Shown here in pieces: positions 44,705 through 57,723 of a stretch of 64,000 nucleotides of DNA. The number at the start of each line of letters is the position of its first letter. Position 1 is the first letter of the stretch. This DNA is from Usnea hakonensis. Taxonomy: Eukaryota; Ascomycota; Lecanoromycetes; Lecanorales; Parmeliaceae. Location: contig BLJB01000001.1 of assembly GCA_013423325.1 (NCBI GenBank), positions 62,001 to 126,000 on the forward strand, in the 5' to 3' direction. A model generated the notes under the pieces. It was not told the origin of the DNA. It saw only the letters and a program-made list of their open reading frames with translations, and did not search any database. The position numbers and the translations under genes are program-made.

Positions 44705-47700
44705 TGTTACGGTTTCTCAATATATATATAGTATGTGATATTTAAATCTATATTTACTTATTCTAAATATATATATCGATTACTAGCGTATAGAGTATAG
44801 ATATCTAAAGGGTAAATCTCTCGAGCGAACTCTCTTTCTCCTTCTTTCCTCTTTATATTTATCTTATATAACTAGCCTCTACTTATAGTTAAAGATAAAT
44901 TATTAATACTAAATCCTTATATCTATAAATCTTTATCTAAACTATAATATTATAAATATTATTTAATTATAATATTATTATTATTTTTTATTATTATATC
45001 TAGATCCTTTTCTTAATCCTTTAGCCTAACTAAGCCTAATAGTACTATTCTATTAGATAACTAATTAATTTTCTATAACTAGATTAAAATAATCTTAATA
45101 GGACTTAATAATAAGAATATCCTATTAAAAGTAGTTATTAAAGATCTAGATTAAATATAAAAGATATTCGAAGTAGCCTTTACTAGTAGTAATATAGAGA
45201 TTATAGACTTATAAAATAAGTATAATTAATTAGAAATTAATACTACTATCTAGCTAGAGAAGTACTAGTAAGAGTCTAACGCTTTTATTATTAATTACTA
45301 GAAATAAATTATAGACCTTAACTAGTAACTTATTCGCGCCCTTAATTCGGGCCCCTTATAAATTAATCTCGAGGTACTATTTTTTAAGCGCTCTATAAAG
45401 AGTCCTAATCCGCCCCTCTATTTAGAGGATTAGGCTACTTTAGAATAATAGCTTATAAAACTTAATTTTAAGTTAAAAGATAACGCGGACTAGTATCTAA
45501 TTAAAGTATCTAAGATCTAATACGCCTATAAGTATCTCGAGGGGAAGACTAGAAACTAGATATATCTAAAGATAAATAAGAGTAGTATAATCTATATTAA
45601 AAATATCGAGAAATTTATTATAGCCTTATATCTAAGTTTTAAAGATTTAGATATTAAGAATACTATATAATAGTATATTCTAAAATTATAATAGATAAAT
45701 AAACTATTTTTAGAATATTTATCCTTATTCCTCTCTAAGATTAGTAATACCGGATTTAATAAGGAGACCTAGAAATTCTATCTCTAGAATAGCTTATATT
45801 AAGAGCTCTCTAATTATCTAGTAAATATAAGAGTCTCTAAGTTTAGCTTTAATAAACTAGTCGATAAATACTAGTATAGGGATACTTAAGACTAATAATA
45901 TAGAAAGCGTTTTAATAAATTAGGCTCTAAGATAATCTAATTCGCTACTAATTCTATATCTATACTAATAGTATATATCTATACCCCTAAAGGGTACGTA
46001 TATATATCTACTAATAATAGAAATATAGTTATAGATCTATTAAAGATAGACTTTAGGCCTTAGAGACCCCTTATAGTAGAAGAGAAATAACGTTACTACG
46101 ATAACTAGCTCTATCTATATTATAGGGAGCTAGGGTACTACGCCGCTAACTATAATAAGAAACTATTAAATCGTACTAATATTTATTTAGTTACGATTAC
46201 GCTTACCGCGCTAGTAACTTTAGAAAGGGATAAATCGAGAAAAGCGTAATTCTTATATACTATTATATATAAGAATAATTAATTATTAAATAATCTCTCT
46301 TAAAATTAAATTCTAGTATTTTAAAAGTCTTAATTTCTAAGTCTTATCTTAATAGTTATCTTATATTAGGATATAAGGTAGAATTAAATAAAATAGATTA
46401 TATAGCTAAAATATTACTTAATACTAGAACTTTTTCTAAAAGTTTTATTAATATAATCTATATATAAATTAATAAAATACTTTTAACCCCCTTTATAACC
46501 TCTAGAGATCTAGATAGATTTAATAGAAAGCTCGCTACTTCCGGCCCTATTATCTATATTATTTATTATAATTTTCTTATTCTAGATTATAAACCGATCT
46601 CTATAATCTTTTATATTATAGATCTTTTAGATTAAAATATTATTATTAGCCTCCTATAGATAGAAAAATATAAGGTTAATCTTTATTTTAGAGTAGATAG
46701 GAATACGCTCTTTTTTAGAGAGATAATTTTAGAGCTTATTAAAGGTCTTTCTATTTCGCTTCTAATCTCTAGAATCCCGGTATCTACCTCTCTAGAAATT
46801 AAGTCTCTACTAATCTATATATTAACCCGCTATCTTAGTAACTAATAAAGGTAGACTAGACTTTATATAAACCTTATTATAGCCGCTTTATAGGCTACTA
46901 AGCTCTTCTAGCTATCTCTAAGTTCTAAATCTAAACCTTTATTAATCTATCTAATTAGGGCTATACCCTTTATACTTCTAATTAAAAAGCTAGGGGTTAA
47001 AGTTTTTATAGCTACTATAAGAAATATTAAAAAGGCTCTAAAGTCTAAGATCTATATTAATCTAAGCTTTATATTTTTTAAAAAATACTATAACTTTCTA
47101 AATATCTTTTTCTAAATAGAAGCTAATAAGCTTCCTCTATATTATAAAATCGATTATAAAATTAAACTAGAATTAGATAAGATACCCCTATTCGGCCCTT
47201 TCTATAATATATTTATAGACGAATTAGAAGTATTTAAAAATTTTTTAGATAATAATCTTATAAAGGGCTTTATTTATCTAAGTAAGTCTTTAATTATATT
47301 ACTAATCCTTTTTACCCGTAAGCTAGAGGGTAAACTATATCTTTATATAGATTATTAGGTACTTAATACTATTATAATTAAGAATTAGTATCTAATTCTT
47401 TTAATCTAAGAGACCTTAGCTAGAATTTATTATATTAAGTACTTTACTAAACTAGATATTATTACTATATTTAATAAAATTAGAATAGTTTTTAAAAAGG
47501 AGTAGAAAACTACTTTTTATATTTATTATAAACTTTATAAATCCTTTATTATAAATTTCGGGCTCTATAGGGCCCTATCTATATTCTAGAAATATATAAA
47601 TAACCTTTTATACGAGTATCTAGATAATTTCTATACCGCGTATATTAATAATATCCTAATCTATAATAATTTTAAGGTCGAGTATATCTAGTATATAAAA

Positions 47701-50536
47701 CTCGTACTTACTAGGCTCCGCGAGGCGGGCCTCTAAATTAATATTAATAAGTATACCTTTAGTATAAATAAGGTATATTATTTAGGCCTAATAATTACTA
47801 TCTATAGTATTTAAATAGATCCGGATAAACTCTTAATAGTTATTAAATAGCTAATCTTAATCTATATTAAGAATATTTAAGCCTTTTTAGGCTTCGCGAA
47901 CTTCTATTAATAATTTATTAGGGGATTCTTACTACTCGCTAAACTACTTACTAAGCTTACTAAAAAGGAGGTTAAGTTCTAATAGAATTCTAATTATTAA
48001 GAAGCCTTTAATACCTTAAAATTTATCTTTATTACGGCCCTAATTCTATAATACTTTAACCTAGAAAAGTAGATTATTATTAAAATTAATATTTTCGATA
48101 AAGTAGTAGTAGAGGTAATATCCTAGTATAATTTCTAAAAGGTTCTTAGATCTATTATATACTTCTCGATTAAAATATCCCCTATAAAATATAATTATAA
48201 GATTTATAATAAAAAGCTCTTAGCTATTATTCAGGCTTTCGAGCTTTAGCGCCCCGAGCTTAAGAGTACCTAGAAGTCTATATCCGTAATATCTAATTAT
48301 AAGAATCTAGAATACTTTATATTAATTAAACTTCTAAACCGTTATTAAGCTCGCTAGTCTAAATTCCTCTTTAGATTTAACTTTAAAATTATCTATTATC
48401 TAGATATTTTAAATAGATATATAGATATCTTAACCCGCTAGATTAAGCCCTAAAAGGACCTTAGTCTCTAATAGTAAATAATCCTTAAGCCCGAGAATCT
48501 TAATATCTAAATCTAAGCCTAGAAGAAGAATATCTTTACTATTTAAGCGGCTCTTCTAGCTTCTATCTAGAATAGAAGAGCTTTATATTCTATTACCCTA
48601 ATCCTCGAATTAGAGCTAGACGAGCCTTAATCTAATTTAGAACTTAAACTAGATTTAAAAGACGCTATTTAGTCGATTTATATAAATAGTAAGTAAGTCT
48701 AGACTATAATTAATACCTTATAGATAGATATTCGGAAGCTAAAGGATTTCCCCCTATTAGAATATAAACTATATAATAATAGGGTCTACTTTAGAGATAG
48801 GCTCTTTATTCCTAATAATAATAAATTATATTTATATCTTATTAAACTCGCTTATAATATATCTATAGCGGGTTATCTAGACTATATTAAAATCTATAAG
48901 GTTTTAATCCGCTTATACTACTAGCCGGGAATTTCTAACTTTATAAAATAATTTATTATTAATTACTATAATTATACCCGTACTAAAGTCTTCTATAAAA
49001 AGTATCTAGGACTTTTAAGGTCTCTATTTATACTATAGAAATAATAGGCCTATATCTTAATAAATTTTATTATTAGATTATCTTTAAATATCGATTATTA
49101 TAGCTAGAAGTATATTAATATCCTTATAATTATAGATCGATTAATAAAAATAGTAAAATATATCTCTATAAATAGAATTATAGTTAAAGATATAGTCCGT
49201 ACCTTCTATCTTTATATCTAGAAAAACTATAGACTCCCTTATAATTTTATTATTAACTAGGGTACGTAGTTCGAGAACTATTTCTAATATAAACTATATA
49301 TCTATTATAAAATTAAGGCTAGCCTCTCTATTACCTTCTATCTAGAAATAGATAGCTAGACTAAGTAAGCTAATATAGTATTAGAATAGTATTTAAGAGT
49401 CTTTATAAACTTTCTTTAAGATAACTAAATAAAATAGCTCCCTTTAGCTAAATTTACTACTAATAATTATTTTTTAGAAGTTATCTAGTTTACCTTATTC
49501 TTTATAAATTTAGATTAATATCCCTATATAGGTTTTAAATCTAGCTTCTATTAAAAAGATCGTATTATAAATTACTAGTAATTTAAGGACTAGCTATATA
49601 TTAACGACTTCGCCCTATAAATAAATTATATTAATAAAACTATAAGTATCTAAATAATATTTATCTAGGCCTCCTAAAAAGAATTCGCTAATTAAAATTA
49701 ATAATCTGCACCTAAATACTAAGCCCGTAACTTAATATAGTTTGACGCTAGAAATCTATAGCTCTAGCGTACCTTTAAGAAGCTCTTAAAAAAATTTAAG
49801 AGGCCCTTCTCTATTATTAAAAATATTAGAACTTATATTTATTAACTAGAGCTCTCTCTAAATTAGTTCTATTATAATATTTTTTATACTAACCTCTTAT
49901 AATTTATAGTTTTTAATCTAGTCTTTAGCTAAACCCCCTCGGTCCTATTTCCTTCCCTTAACGCCTAAAATCGAGATATCTAGATTATCGAGTTAATCGA
50001 GGATAGTAAAATAGAGCGCGATACCTTAAAATTTAGAATTAAATAGAAAGATATTTACTACTATATTTAAGAATCTCTTAAATATATTTATATAGCCTTT
50101 AAGACCCTAAATAACTATTTTAAATAATACCTAGAACGCGCTAGTTATACTATTTAGATTATATATAAAGAAAATCCTAACGATTTTAATATAGAGTCTA
50201 ATTTTAATTTAGAAGATAATTTATTTATATCTACCTACTTAGAAAGTACTAAATCTAAATTATCTAGAGTCTGATCTTAGGGGGGGAGTACTATTACGGT
50301 TTCTTAATATATATATAGTATATAATATTTAAATCTATATTTATTTATTCTAAATATATATATTAATTATTAGCGTACGGGGTATAGATATTTAAAGGGT
50401 AAATCTTTTAAGCGAACTCTCTTTCTCCTTCTTTCCTCTTCGTATTCGTCTTATATAACTAGCCTCTACTTATAGTTAGAGATAAATTATTAATACTAAA
50501 TCCTTGCGTCCGTGAATCCTTGCCTGAACTATGATA
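44705..50536 (+). mobile_element. LTR retrotransposon C, Ty3/Gypsy
   Basis: LTRs of 245 bp at 44705-44949 and 50292-50536. Target duplication CCTAT (44700-44704 and 50537-50541). Total 5,832 bp, plus strand. Reverse transcriptase is readable around 47440-47670: 'KLDIITIFNKIRI', then 'YEYLDNFYTAYINNILIY'. The integrase core is near 49240-49290, with a phrase resembling F-x-x-D-x-GTQF. The 3' LTR keeps a short patch (about 50505-50536) with unmutated TG/CG sites that are changed in the 5' LTR. All coding frames contain many stops. Confidence 0.9.
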
Positions 50537-53500
50537 CCTATAATAGTTTAGGGTATATACGAAAAGTTTTATTCCTATTTATTTATCTATCTATTTTTTA
50601 ATATATCTAAAGTATTATTATATATTTAAATAACGAGCTTATATCTCTATATAATATTTAAGACTAGTATAAACCTTTATCTTTATATAAGGTAAAGCTA
50701 AGTTAGACTCTTTATATAAAATAGTTAATATAGTCTAAAGTAGAAAATAATAAGTAAGAAGCTTAAATTAATATATTATACTTATATAAGATACTCTTAT
50801 TATAAATAATCTAAATATAACTCTAAAAGTAGAAATATATTTCGAGTCTTATTAAAAGATACTCTAGTCTAGAATACCTTTATATAAATACTTCTAGTAA
50901 TATTAGTATATATCTTTTTTAGAAGATAATAAACTTACTAAGCCTTCTTTTTTCTACTTTTTCTTTAATCTTCTTTCTTACTTTAACTATTTTTAGCCTA
51001 ATTAAAAGGCCCTTATCCTAATCTCGTATAACTCTATTTTTTCCCTAGAGGAGGGGAAGGAGATCTTAAGAAAAAGGGTTATACGAATATTATATTATTT
51101 AATAATACTTTTAATAATATTAGCCTATTACTTATTAATACTCTTAATAGTACTTATAAATTAATTAATCCCCTAAAAAAAGAGGGGGTAGGAGATAGAA
51201 GATTAGAAAGATTAGAATATAATAGGGGTAATTAAATAGTTAGTAATATTATATAGTCTTATAATTATATAAGTATAAAAGGTTTAATAGGGATCTCGTT
51301 ATCTAATAATAAGGAGATATTAGCTCGAGATCTCTTTTTAGTAAGAGGTCTTTATATAGAGAAAAAAGGATCTTAGGGAAATTAATAAATATTATATTAA
51401 TATTATATAAATTATAAAGGTTATCTATATTACTAAGATTATATAGATTATAGTTTCTATTTAATCTTTTATTTAATCTCCTTTTTAACTTTAGCTTACT
51501 TTTCTAACTTAACCTTAATTTAAAAAAAAAGGGTATTATCTACCTTATTATATTTTATATAAAATATAAGTTTCTAAATAACTAGAATTATAAGATACTC
51601 CTTTTTCTTTTCTATTTTATCTTATAAATTAAAAAATTCTCCTTTAAGAAGCTCTTTAGTATTTTATATAAAGGATATATTAATAAATAGCTCTATTAAC
51701 CTATATATCTTTAATTATAATTATATAAGAGATTACTAGATATCTAAGTTTCTATTAAAGAATTTACCTAGTAGAGGGCGTTTATAAAGAATATTTTTAA
51801 AAATAAAGTTCTAATAATCTATAATTATATAATAAGAAATTATAATTATAGCTAAATCTAAATAGAAGTTAATTAATTATATAATAGAAAGATAGAATAC
51901 TTATCTATCTTCTTAATCTAAATAATTTTAATAAGATTAGAGATCTCTTTATTATTAATAAGAATAGTCTATACTAATTATAGAATAGTAATAATATTTA
52001 TATAGATATAACTAGATAATAAAGGGACTAATTTCTTTCTAGATATAAAGTACCTAACTAGACTATTTTAATATATATTCTTAATTATTACCCTCTAAAT
52101 ATAGAATATAAACCGAGGCTTTAATAGAGGAGGTTTATAATTATTATATAAAGGCTATTTTAGTTAAGAGTATATACTTCGTTATTAAGTATATTATTAT
52201 TATAATATAATATCTTCTAGTACCTTCGTACGAGAAGGCCTTAAAGAATTATTAGGAATATTAATAATCTAATAAATATTAGTATTAAATAAGAAAGAAG
52301 GAGCTAGATTATATAAAGCGAGAATTTACGGCCTTATAATTATTATATTATTATATTAGTTATATATATATATTACTAATTAGACTATATTTTAATATTT
52401 AGAAATAAATAATATCTCTTAGATTAGAGATAATTATAATTTCTAGTATTCTAAAAGAAGAGGGGAGAAAGATAGAGCTATATAAGGAAAAGATAAAGAA
52501 AAATAGAGTTATATAAAGAGATATTTATACTAACTTTATAAAATCTCTTTAGATTTCTAAATCTACTCTATAAACCCTTTATTAAGACCCTCCTCTTAAA
52601 GCTCTATCTATTATATATTCTCGACTAATTATAGATCTAAACCTTTCTAGGTTACTATACTATCTAAGGTTTTATAAAGTCTAAATTAAGATTTAAGACC
52701 TTAGATTATTTAGTAGTTAATCTTTATACGAAGCGTATAATAATAAGCTAGCTATAGTAACTACTATTTATTCTTAGAGATTAAAGGTAGTACGTATAGA
52801 TTAAAATCTTACTAATATAGAAAAATATTATACTATTTTAATATAAAGGGTAAAAGATACTTATCGGGATCTATAGCTTTATTAGTAATTATTTCTTTAT
52901 ACAAAAATATATAAAAAAAGAAAATATAACTAGTAATATATATTTAATCTTTATATAAGATAGAGATTCTTAGATATATATTTTATATAAAGATAAAGAT
53001 ATTTAAAATATTAAAAAAAAATAATACTTTATATAAAGAAATATTTACTATAATCTTTTATATCTTTATATAGATAAGTAAAGATTAATTAATATAATTT
53101 AAATTTATAATTCTTAATCCCTTTTTTAGAATAATAGAATAGAGTTAATAGTTTCCCCTATATTAATTTCGGACGATATAGCTATTAATATATATTATAT
53201 ATATTCTACTTATTAATAAATTATATAACCTCTATATAAATTATAGATAGATAGATAGTAAGGATTATAATCTAGTCTAGAAATAAATCTTTAGAAAAGA
53301 GGTTAGAATCTTTAAATATATAAAAGAAGTTAATCTATTTCCTAAAAAAAGACTTAATTAATTAGGCCTACTATAACTTAATTTATTAATTAGTAATATT
53401 TATACTATATATATAGTAGTTCTTAAATATTATTTCTAGATCGTATACTTATTAAAGAGTAAGATATATATAAGCTATTAAAATAATCTTAATATTACGA

Positions 53501-54432
53501 TTAGATTATATAAATTAAGGTTATTAATTAAGAGTAGAAAAGAAGATTATATTAAGATAGCTATATAAATAATTAATAACTATATAATTTAAAATCCCTA
53601 TTATATATTAGGATATATATTAAATATAAGTATTAATTCTAATATAGGTTTTAATACTAAAATCCTATAGCTTATTATAACTATTAATAGACTATATAAG
53701 ATTAGGACTAAAAATAATATATTTACCTTATATATATTAGAGATCTCGAAATTATTAATTAATAATATTAGAAAAGAGTATATAATATATAGTAAAAAGA
53801 TAATCTCTAAAATAAATTAATAAATCTAAATAAAAGAGTCTTATATAAAGAGTATCTAATTACTAGATATCTAAATTTTCTAAAATACTCTACTAATATT
53901 TCTTTTTTAAGACTCTATATTATACCCTTTCTAACCTCTTTTTTAATAAGTCCTTATATAACTTTATCTATATAATCTTTAGCCTTTTAATTTATCTTTA
54001 ATTATTTATATCTAAACTCTTTTTTAATCTATATAAAACTAATAATAGTAATAATAAAATTATTAATTTAAAGCTATTATAATATCTCTTTATCCGAAGC
54101 TCTAACTTAATAGAATAGAATATAAATATATTATTATAATTCCTCTATATTCTATATATAATTTTACTAAGATAAATCCTATTTATTAAGATAATATCTA
54201 AGCGTATAAAGATTAATAACTAAATCTTTATTATTAGTAAGCTAAATAATAATCTTATAATATTTCTATTATTAGGAGAGTTTATAAAGAATTTTCTTCT
54301 TATATTCTCCTACCCCTTTAAAGGGACGACTACCTCTATAAAGATCTCTACGAGGTATTATAATATCGTATAAAGAAGAGAGATACTATATAAAGAAGAG
54401 AAGCGGGGTAGATTTTAAAAAAAAAAAAAAAA
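50537..54432. other. TIR-element body, 3.9 kb, no readable frame
   Basis: The largest remaining piece of the older element. It is extremely AT-rich with stops in every frame. I searched both strands by eye for DDE-transposase, tyrosine-recombinase, helicase, polymerase and reverse-transcriptase motifs and found none. A run of about 20 A lies next to the right inverted repeat (54418-54436). Confidence 0.6.
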
Positions 54433-54492
54433 AAAATCAAAATCAAAAAATGGTCTTTGGTTATGTCCTAGTCCTAGCCGTCGTCCACCCTA
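54433..54492 (-). repeat. Right terminal inverted repeat (60 bp)
   Basis: Reverse complement of the left arm with one mismatch. It is followed directly by the target duplication CGTAGG at 54493-54498. Normal base composition returns immediately outside. Confidence 0.95.
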
Positions 54493-54498
54493 CGTAGG

Positions 54499-55701
54499 AC
54501 CAATGAAAGGGTCTAGGGACCCGGACATTCTTACGACCGGGGGAATAGATTAAATCTCCCTGATGTGAAGGGGAAGAAGAGGGCCAGAATTTGTCGTTGC
54601 TCGGACTTCGCAGGCAATAACTCAATACCACCCAGCAGGCGTTAGAAAGCACTAAGTCTTGCGGATACTATTCGTGCCTTAGGTTGACAGAATCAAATGT
54701 CAAGACATGCTGGTGTTCAGCATAAAGTAGGTACTAAAGGAGTAAGCTTAAGGTACCTAAGGTACTCCGTACCTTGGCACGACTCACGAGTGACGAGTGC
54801 ACTAAAAAGTTGCTTATCTGCTAACGGAATCGTTATCTTGCTTCTACGGCTCAAACGAAACGCTTCTGGCTCGAGCGTTCGCGTTCTCAAACAACACAAC
54901 CATGATTTAAGGTAGAATAGATGCATCTGCTTCAGACCCTAGCGTGATGAACACGTAGCAGATGCCAGATAGTAGAATAGGGCGGACGCTCGAGCTCTTG
55001 TATGCTGTGGCGGACAGGACGCACGGGCGTAGGCTTGAAGCGCTTTATGCGTGATTTCAAGCAATTGAGAATCTGATTGGAGTAGTATTGTTTGAAGCTA
55101 CGCTGTTTGGTGACGTTGAAGGCGGCGGTTGTAAACGCGAGGTTGTATCATACGTACCAAGAGGTAGTTTTATTATTATGTCAATTGCCAAATCAGAAAT
55201 CCTGAAATTGGGAGGCATTTAAAAAAATGAGTGTTGGTGAAGTTTTAATTTCGGTCTACTAGCCTGCTACTAATAATAAATAATACCAAGGTAACCGCTG
55301 GACCTACTTTACAGTATAAGTACTTTCATGTACTTTATACACCTTTTCTTTCTCCGCCTTAAAAACCCACATATCTTGTTGTTCCCAGTAGTCGCTACAT
55401 TATTCTCATATTCGCGAGCAACAGGCACCTTATGCTCAGGCATGCTCGCACAGGTGAGTCTACCGCCATTTTCCCAATCTCCATCTGAGCCTGCTCCGAT
55501 GTGGGAAGTAGCGTTGCGCCATCTCCTCTCAGGCTTGGAAAAGGGGAAAGGGGAAAGATGAAAGAGGAAAGAGGTGCAAATTTTGCCTTCTGAATATGAA
55601 TACCGCAACCTTTTTCTGTTGTACTCGCCTCGCCTCGTCTCACCTCGCCGCGCTTCGCCTCTTCGTCCTTCGGCGGTCCCGCATCTCGCCGTACAGAGAA
55701 C
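54499..55701. other. Intergenic, right flank of the island
   Basis: 1.2 kb of ordinary composition. Minus-strand 54461-54652 is a short open frame that might belong to the gene interrupted by the element. The right half (55600-55700) is C/T-rich and probably the leader of the cyclin gene. Nothing else is supported. Confidence 0.45.
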
Positions 55702-57213
55702 ATGTCAGCCTTTTGCAGAACCCAAGCTGACATTGAACATGGCACCATCAGCGAGTGTATATACGACTCCGCACGCTTGCCCTCGATGATGGCATCTGGG
55801 GACGTGCATCAGATGTCTTCGACGATATCTGACCCTTTCCGAGCCTCGTCTCAATCCTCACGTCTACGGAATGATTCTACCGCTCCACCCTCTCAGTCAT
55901 CGAATAGCCGGTCTCGCCTATCCTCCCACACAGCCCAACCTACTCCACCAGTGAATGGCCGATCAGTGCCACACAACGATGGGCCTCACATACATTGGCG
56001 AGGGGCACCGGAACACCCTCAACGGCAACAACATCCCATCGAGGGCGATCATCTCATGCCGCAAGAGGCTCATTCCGAGGCAATACCTCCACCATCGCCA
56101 CGCCTTGAGCCTACACACCGCTCCACAATATCTCTTAACGGTTCAACCGCCAATTCGCCGAGCCGCATCAAGGTTCGGGATCTTGCGCACATACAAAGCT
56201 TCGCCAGTGAGGAGGTCCTTACGCGGTCACGCCATCCATCGAGACATTCTTTGCGAGGGAGAATGGATGGTGGACAGCATTACGAGATCAGCGCAATGCC
56301 GGTAACAGATGTTATTGAAATGGTGGCCGGCCTCTTGTCGCAGATTATCACTACAAATGATCGCCAACATGAGAACCTGCATCGAAGTATACCGCCTCCA
56401 GAAGGGACGACGGGGCTCAGTCCGCAGGCCACGAGCGTACTCGCGTTTCATGGGAAAAACGTACCCAGCATCACCATCGCAAGCTACCTCAGCCGCATCC
56501 ACAAGTATTGTCCGACTACCTACGAAGTTTTCTTGAGCCTGCTGATCTACTTCGATCGCATGGCGGAGATGGTCAATAGTGGAGCATTGCCTGGATACCC
56601 AGGCGATGGACGGCATGCCATGAATCATTCACGAGTGCCGAGTGGCGTAAGCTCTAACGGTTCGAGTGAAACGGCGGTCGATTCTTCGCCAGGCGGACCG
56701 GAAGCTGAGTCTTCACCCAGAGCACCGCCGGCAATAGTCTCTCCTCCAGGCTCTGATAGTTCTGACTCTCAGGACTCGCCCATGGAACCTTCGCCTTCCA
56801 TACCGTCCGGATTGCCTGATCCCGATGCCTACGATCTGTCGCATTATTTTGTGGTGGATAGCTTCAACATACATAGGCTGGTCATCGCGGGAGTTACTTG
56901 CGCAAGCAAGTTTTTCTCCGACGTTTTCTACACGAATTCGAGATACGCCAAGGTAATGGTGCTGCTATCTCCACTAAACATGACTAACGAGTCGTAGGTC
57001 GGTGGTCTACCATTGAATGAGCTGAACCATCTAGAGTTGCAATTCCTGCTCTTGAATGACTTTCGCCTTTCTGTACCCATAGTCGAACTAGAGGCGTATG
57101 GAACAATGCTGGTAGAGTTCTATGCGCGCGAAGTGATTTCCCAACAGCAGCAGGCCACCCACATGGAGGGGTTGTATATGCAGACACAGACACCCACGCC
57201 ACCACCGCCATAA
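55702..57213 (+). CDS. Pho80/PREG-type cyclin
   Basis: Cyclin partner of a Pho85-type kinase. In Neurospora PREG with PGOV restrains the phosphate regulator NUC-1. Exons 55702-56952 and 56998-57213 join in phase 0 (YAK|VGGLPLNELN) across a 45-nt intron, giving 488 aa. The first 240 residues are Ser/Pro/His-rich and disordered. The cyclin fold starts near residue 250 ('IASYLSRIHKYCPTTYEVFL', 'LLIYFDRMAEMVN'). A Ser/Pro-rich insertion of roughly 75 residues then splits it, and it resumes with 'YFVVDSFNIHRLVIAGVTCA', 'KFFSDVFYTNSRYAKVGG' and 'LEAYGTMLVEFYARE'. The start at 55702 is the longest choice; the ATG pair at 55786 is an alternative. The insertion is typical of PREG-like cyclins but long. 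Confidence 0.88.
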
Positions 57214-57723
57214 ATTGCCATCACCAACCTGCGACGCACGCCCCAAAGAGCGCAGGGGAAAAAAGTTCTCGGGAGCTTGTCTTTCCACGACATAGATTTG
57301 GCACAACGCTCCCATGCGGATACCCATTTCCATTTGCGTTTTAATGACCAGTTACGACTCGCCTTTCGGAGTACTTTAATGACCAGAATGAAAATGGTGG
57401 TATGTAGCATTTTTAGAGGCGTCGAGGCGGGCTATGTCCGATGGGATAAGATCACGCGTAGTGAGTGAATGAGCTACTGATCGATACCTACGGGCGGCAG
57501 ATACATCTGTGGTTTAATACATCGTGCGCTGATGGTCGTCTTCGCGAGTCTTTAGCAGGATCTCATGCGACTCTCCAATACACGTGCGGAGGTGGTGAAT
57601 CAATTGCGAATTAGCAAAGGATCTGAGAATAGCTGCCTCCTGGACGGCAGAATTCTATCCCTGATCCGGTGCCGAATACAGCAATCGCCAACACTACCCA
57701 TTTTCAACCCTTTCAAAAGGACC
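57214..57723. other. Intergenic between convergent genes
   Basis: 510 bp between the 3' ends of the cyclin and eIF3b genes. Nothing recognised. Confidence 0.55.

Larger units (their letters stand above)
33109..54492. mobile_element. RIP-mutated TIR element with three nested LTR retrotransposons
   Basis: 21,384 bp bounded by inverted repeats (33109-33168 and 54433-54492) and by the direct 6-bp duplication CGTAGG (33103-33108 and 54493-54498). The interior is very AT-rich and almost free of CpA and TpG, as RIP leaves it, and has no long open frame. The ends read TAGGGTGG..CCACCCTA, which fits the loose YARNG start of hAT elements, but hAT duplications are normally 8 bp. The element's own sequence, after removing LTR-A/B and LTR-C, is 33109-33909, 44287-44699 and 50537-54492, about 5.2 kb. 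No transposase motif is recognisable, so the superfamily stays open. Confidence 0.85.

Noticed and set aside
33109..54492. Starship giant mobile element
   Set aside because: Starships have a tyrosine-recombinase captain at one end and lack long inverted repeats. Here 60-bp inverted repeats bound the block, its size is explained by three nested LTR elements, and no captain or cargo gene is visible.
33109..54492. Maverick/Polinton, suggested by the 6-bp duplication and 20-kb size
   Set aside because: The size is due to nested retrotransposons; the original element is about 5.2 kb. The 60-bp inverted repeats are too short, and no polymerase-B, packaging-ATPase or protease text is readable.
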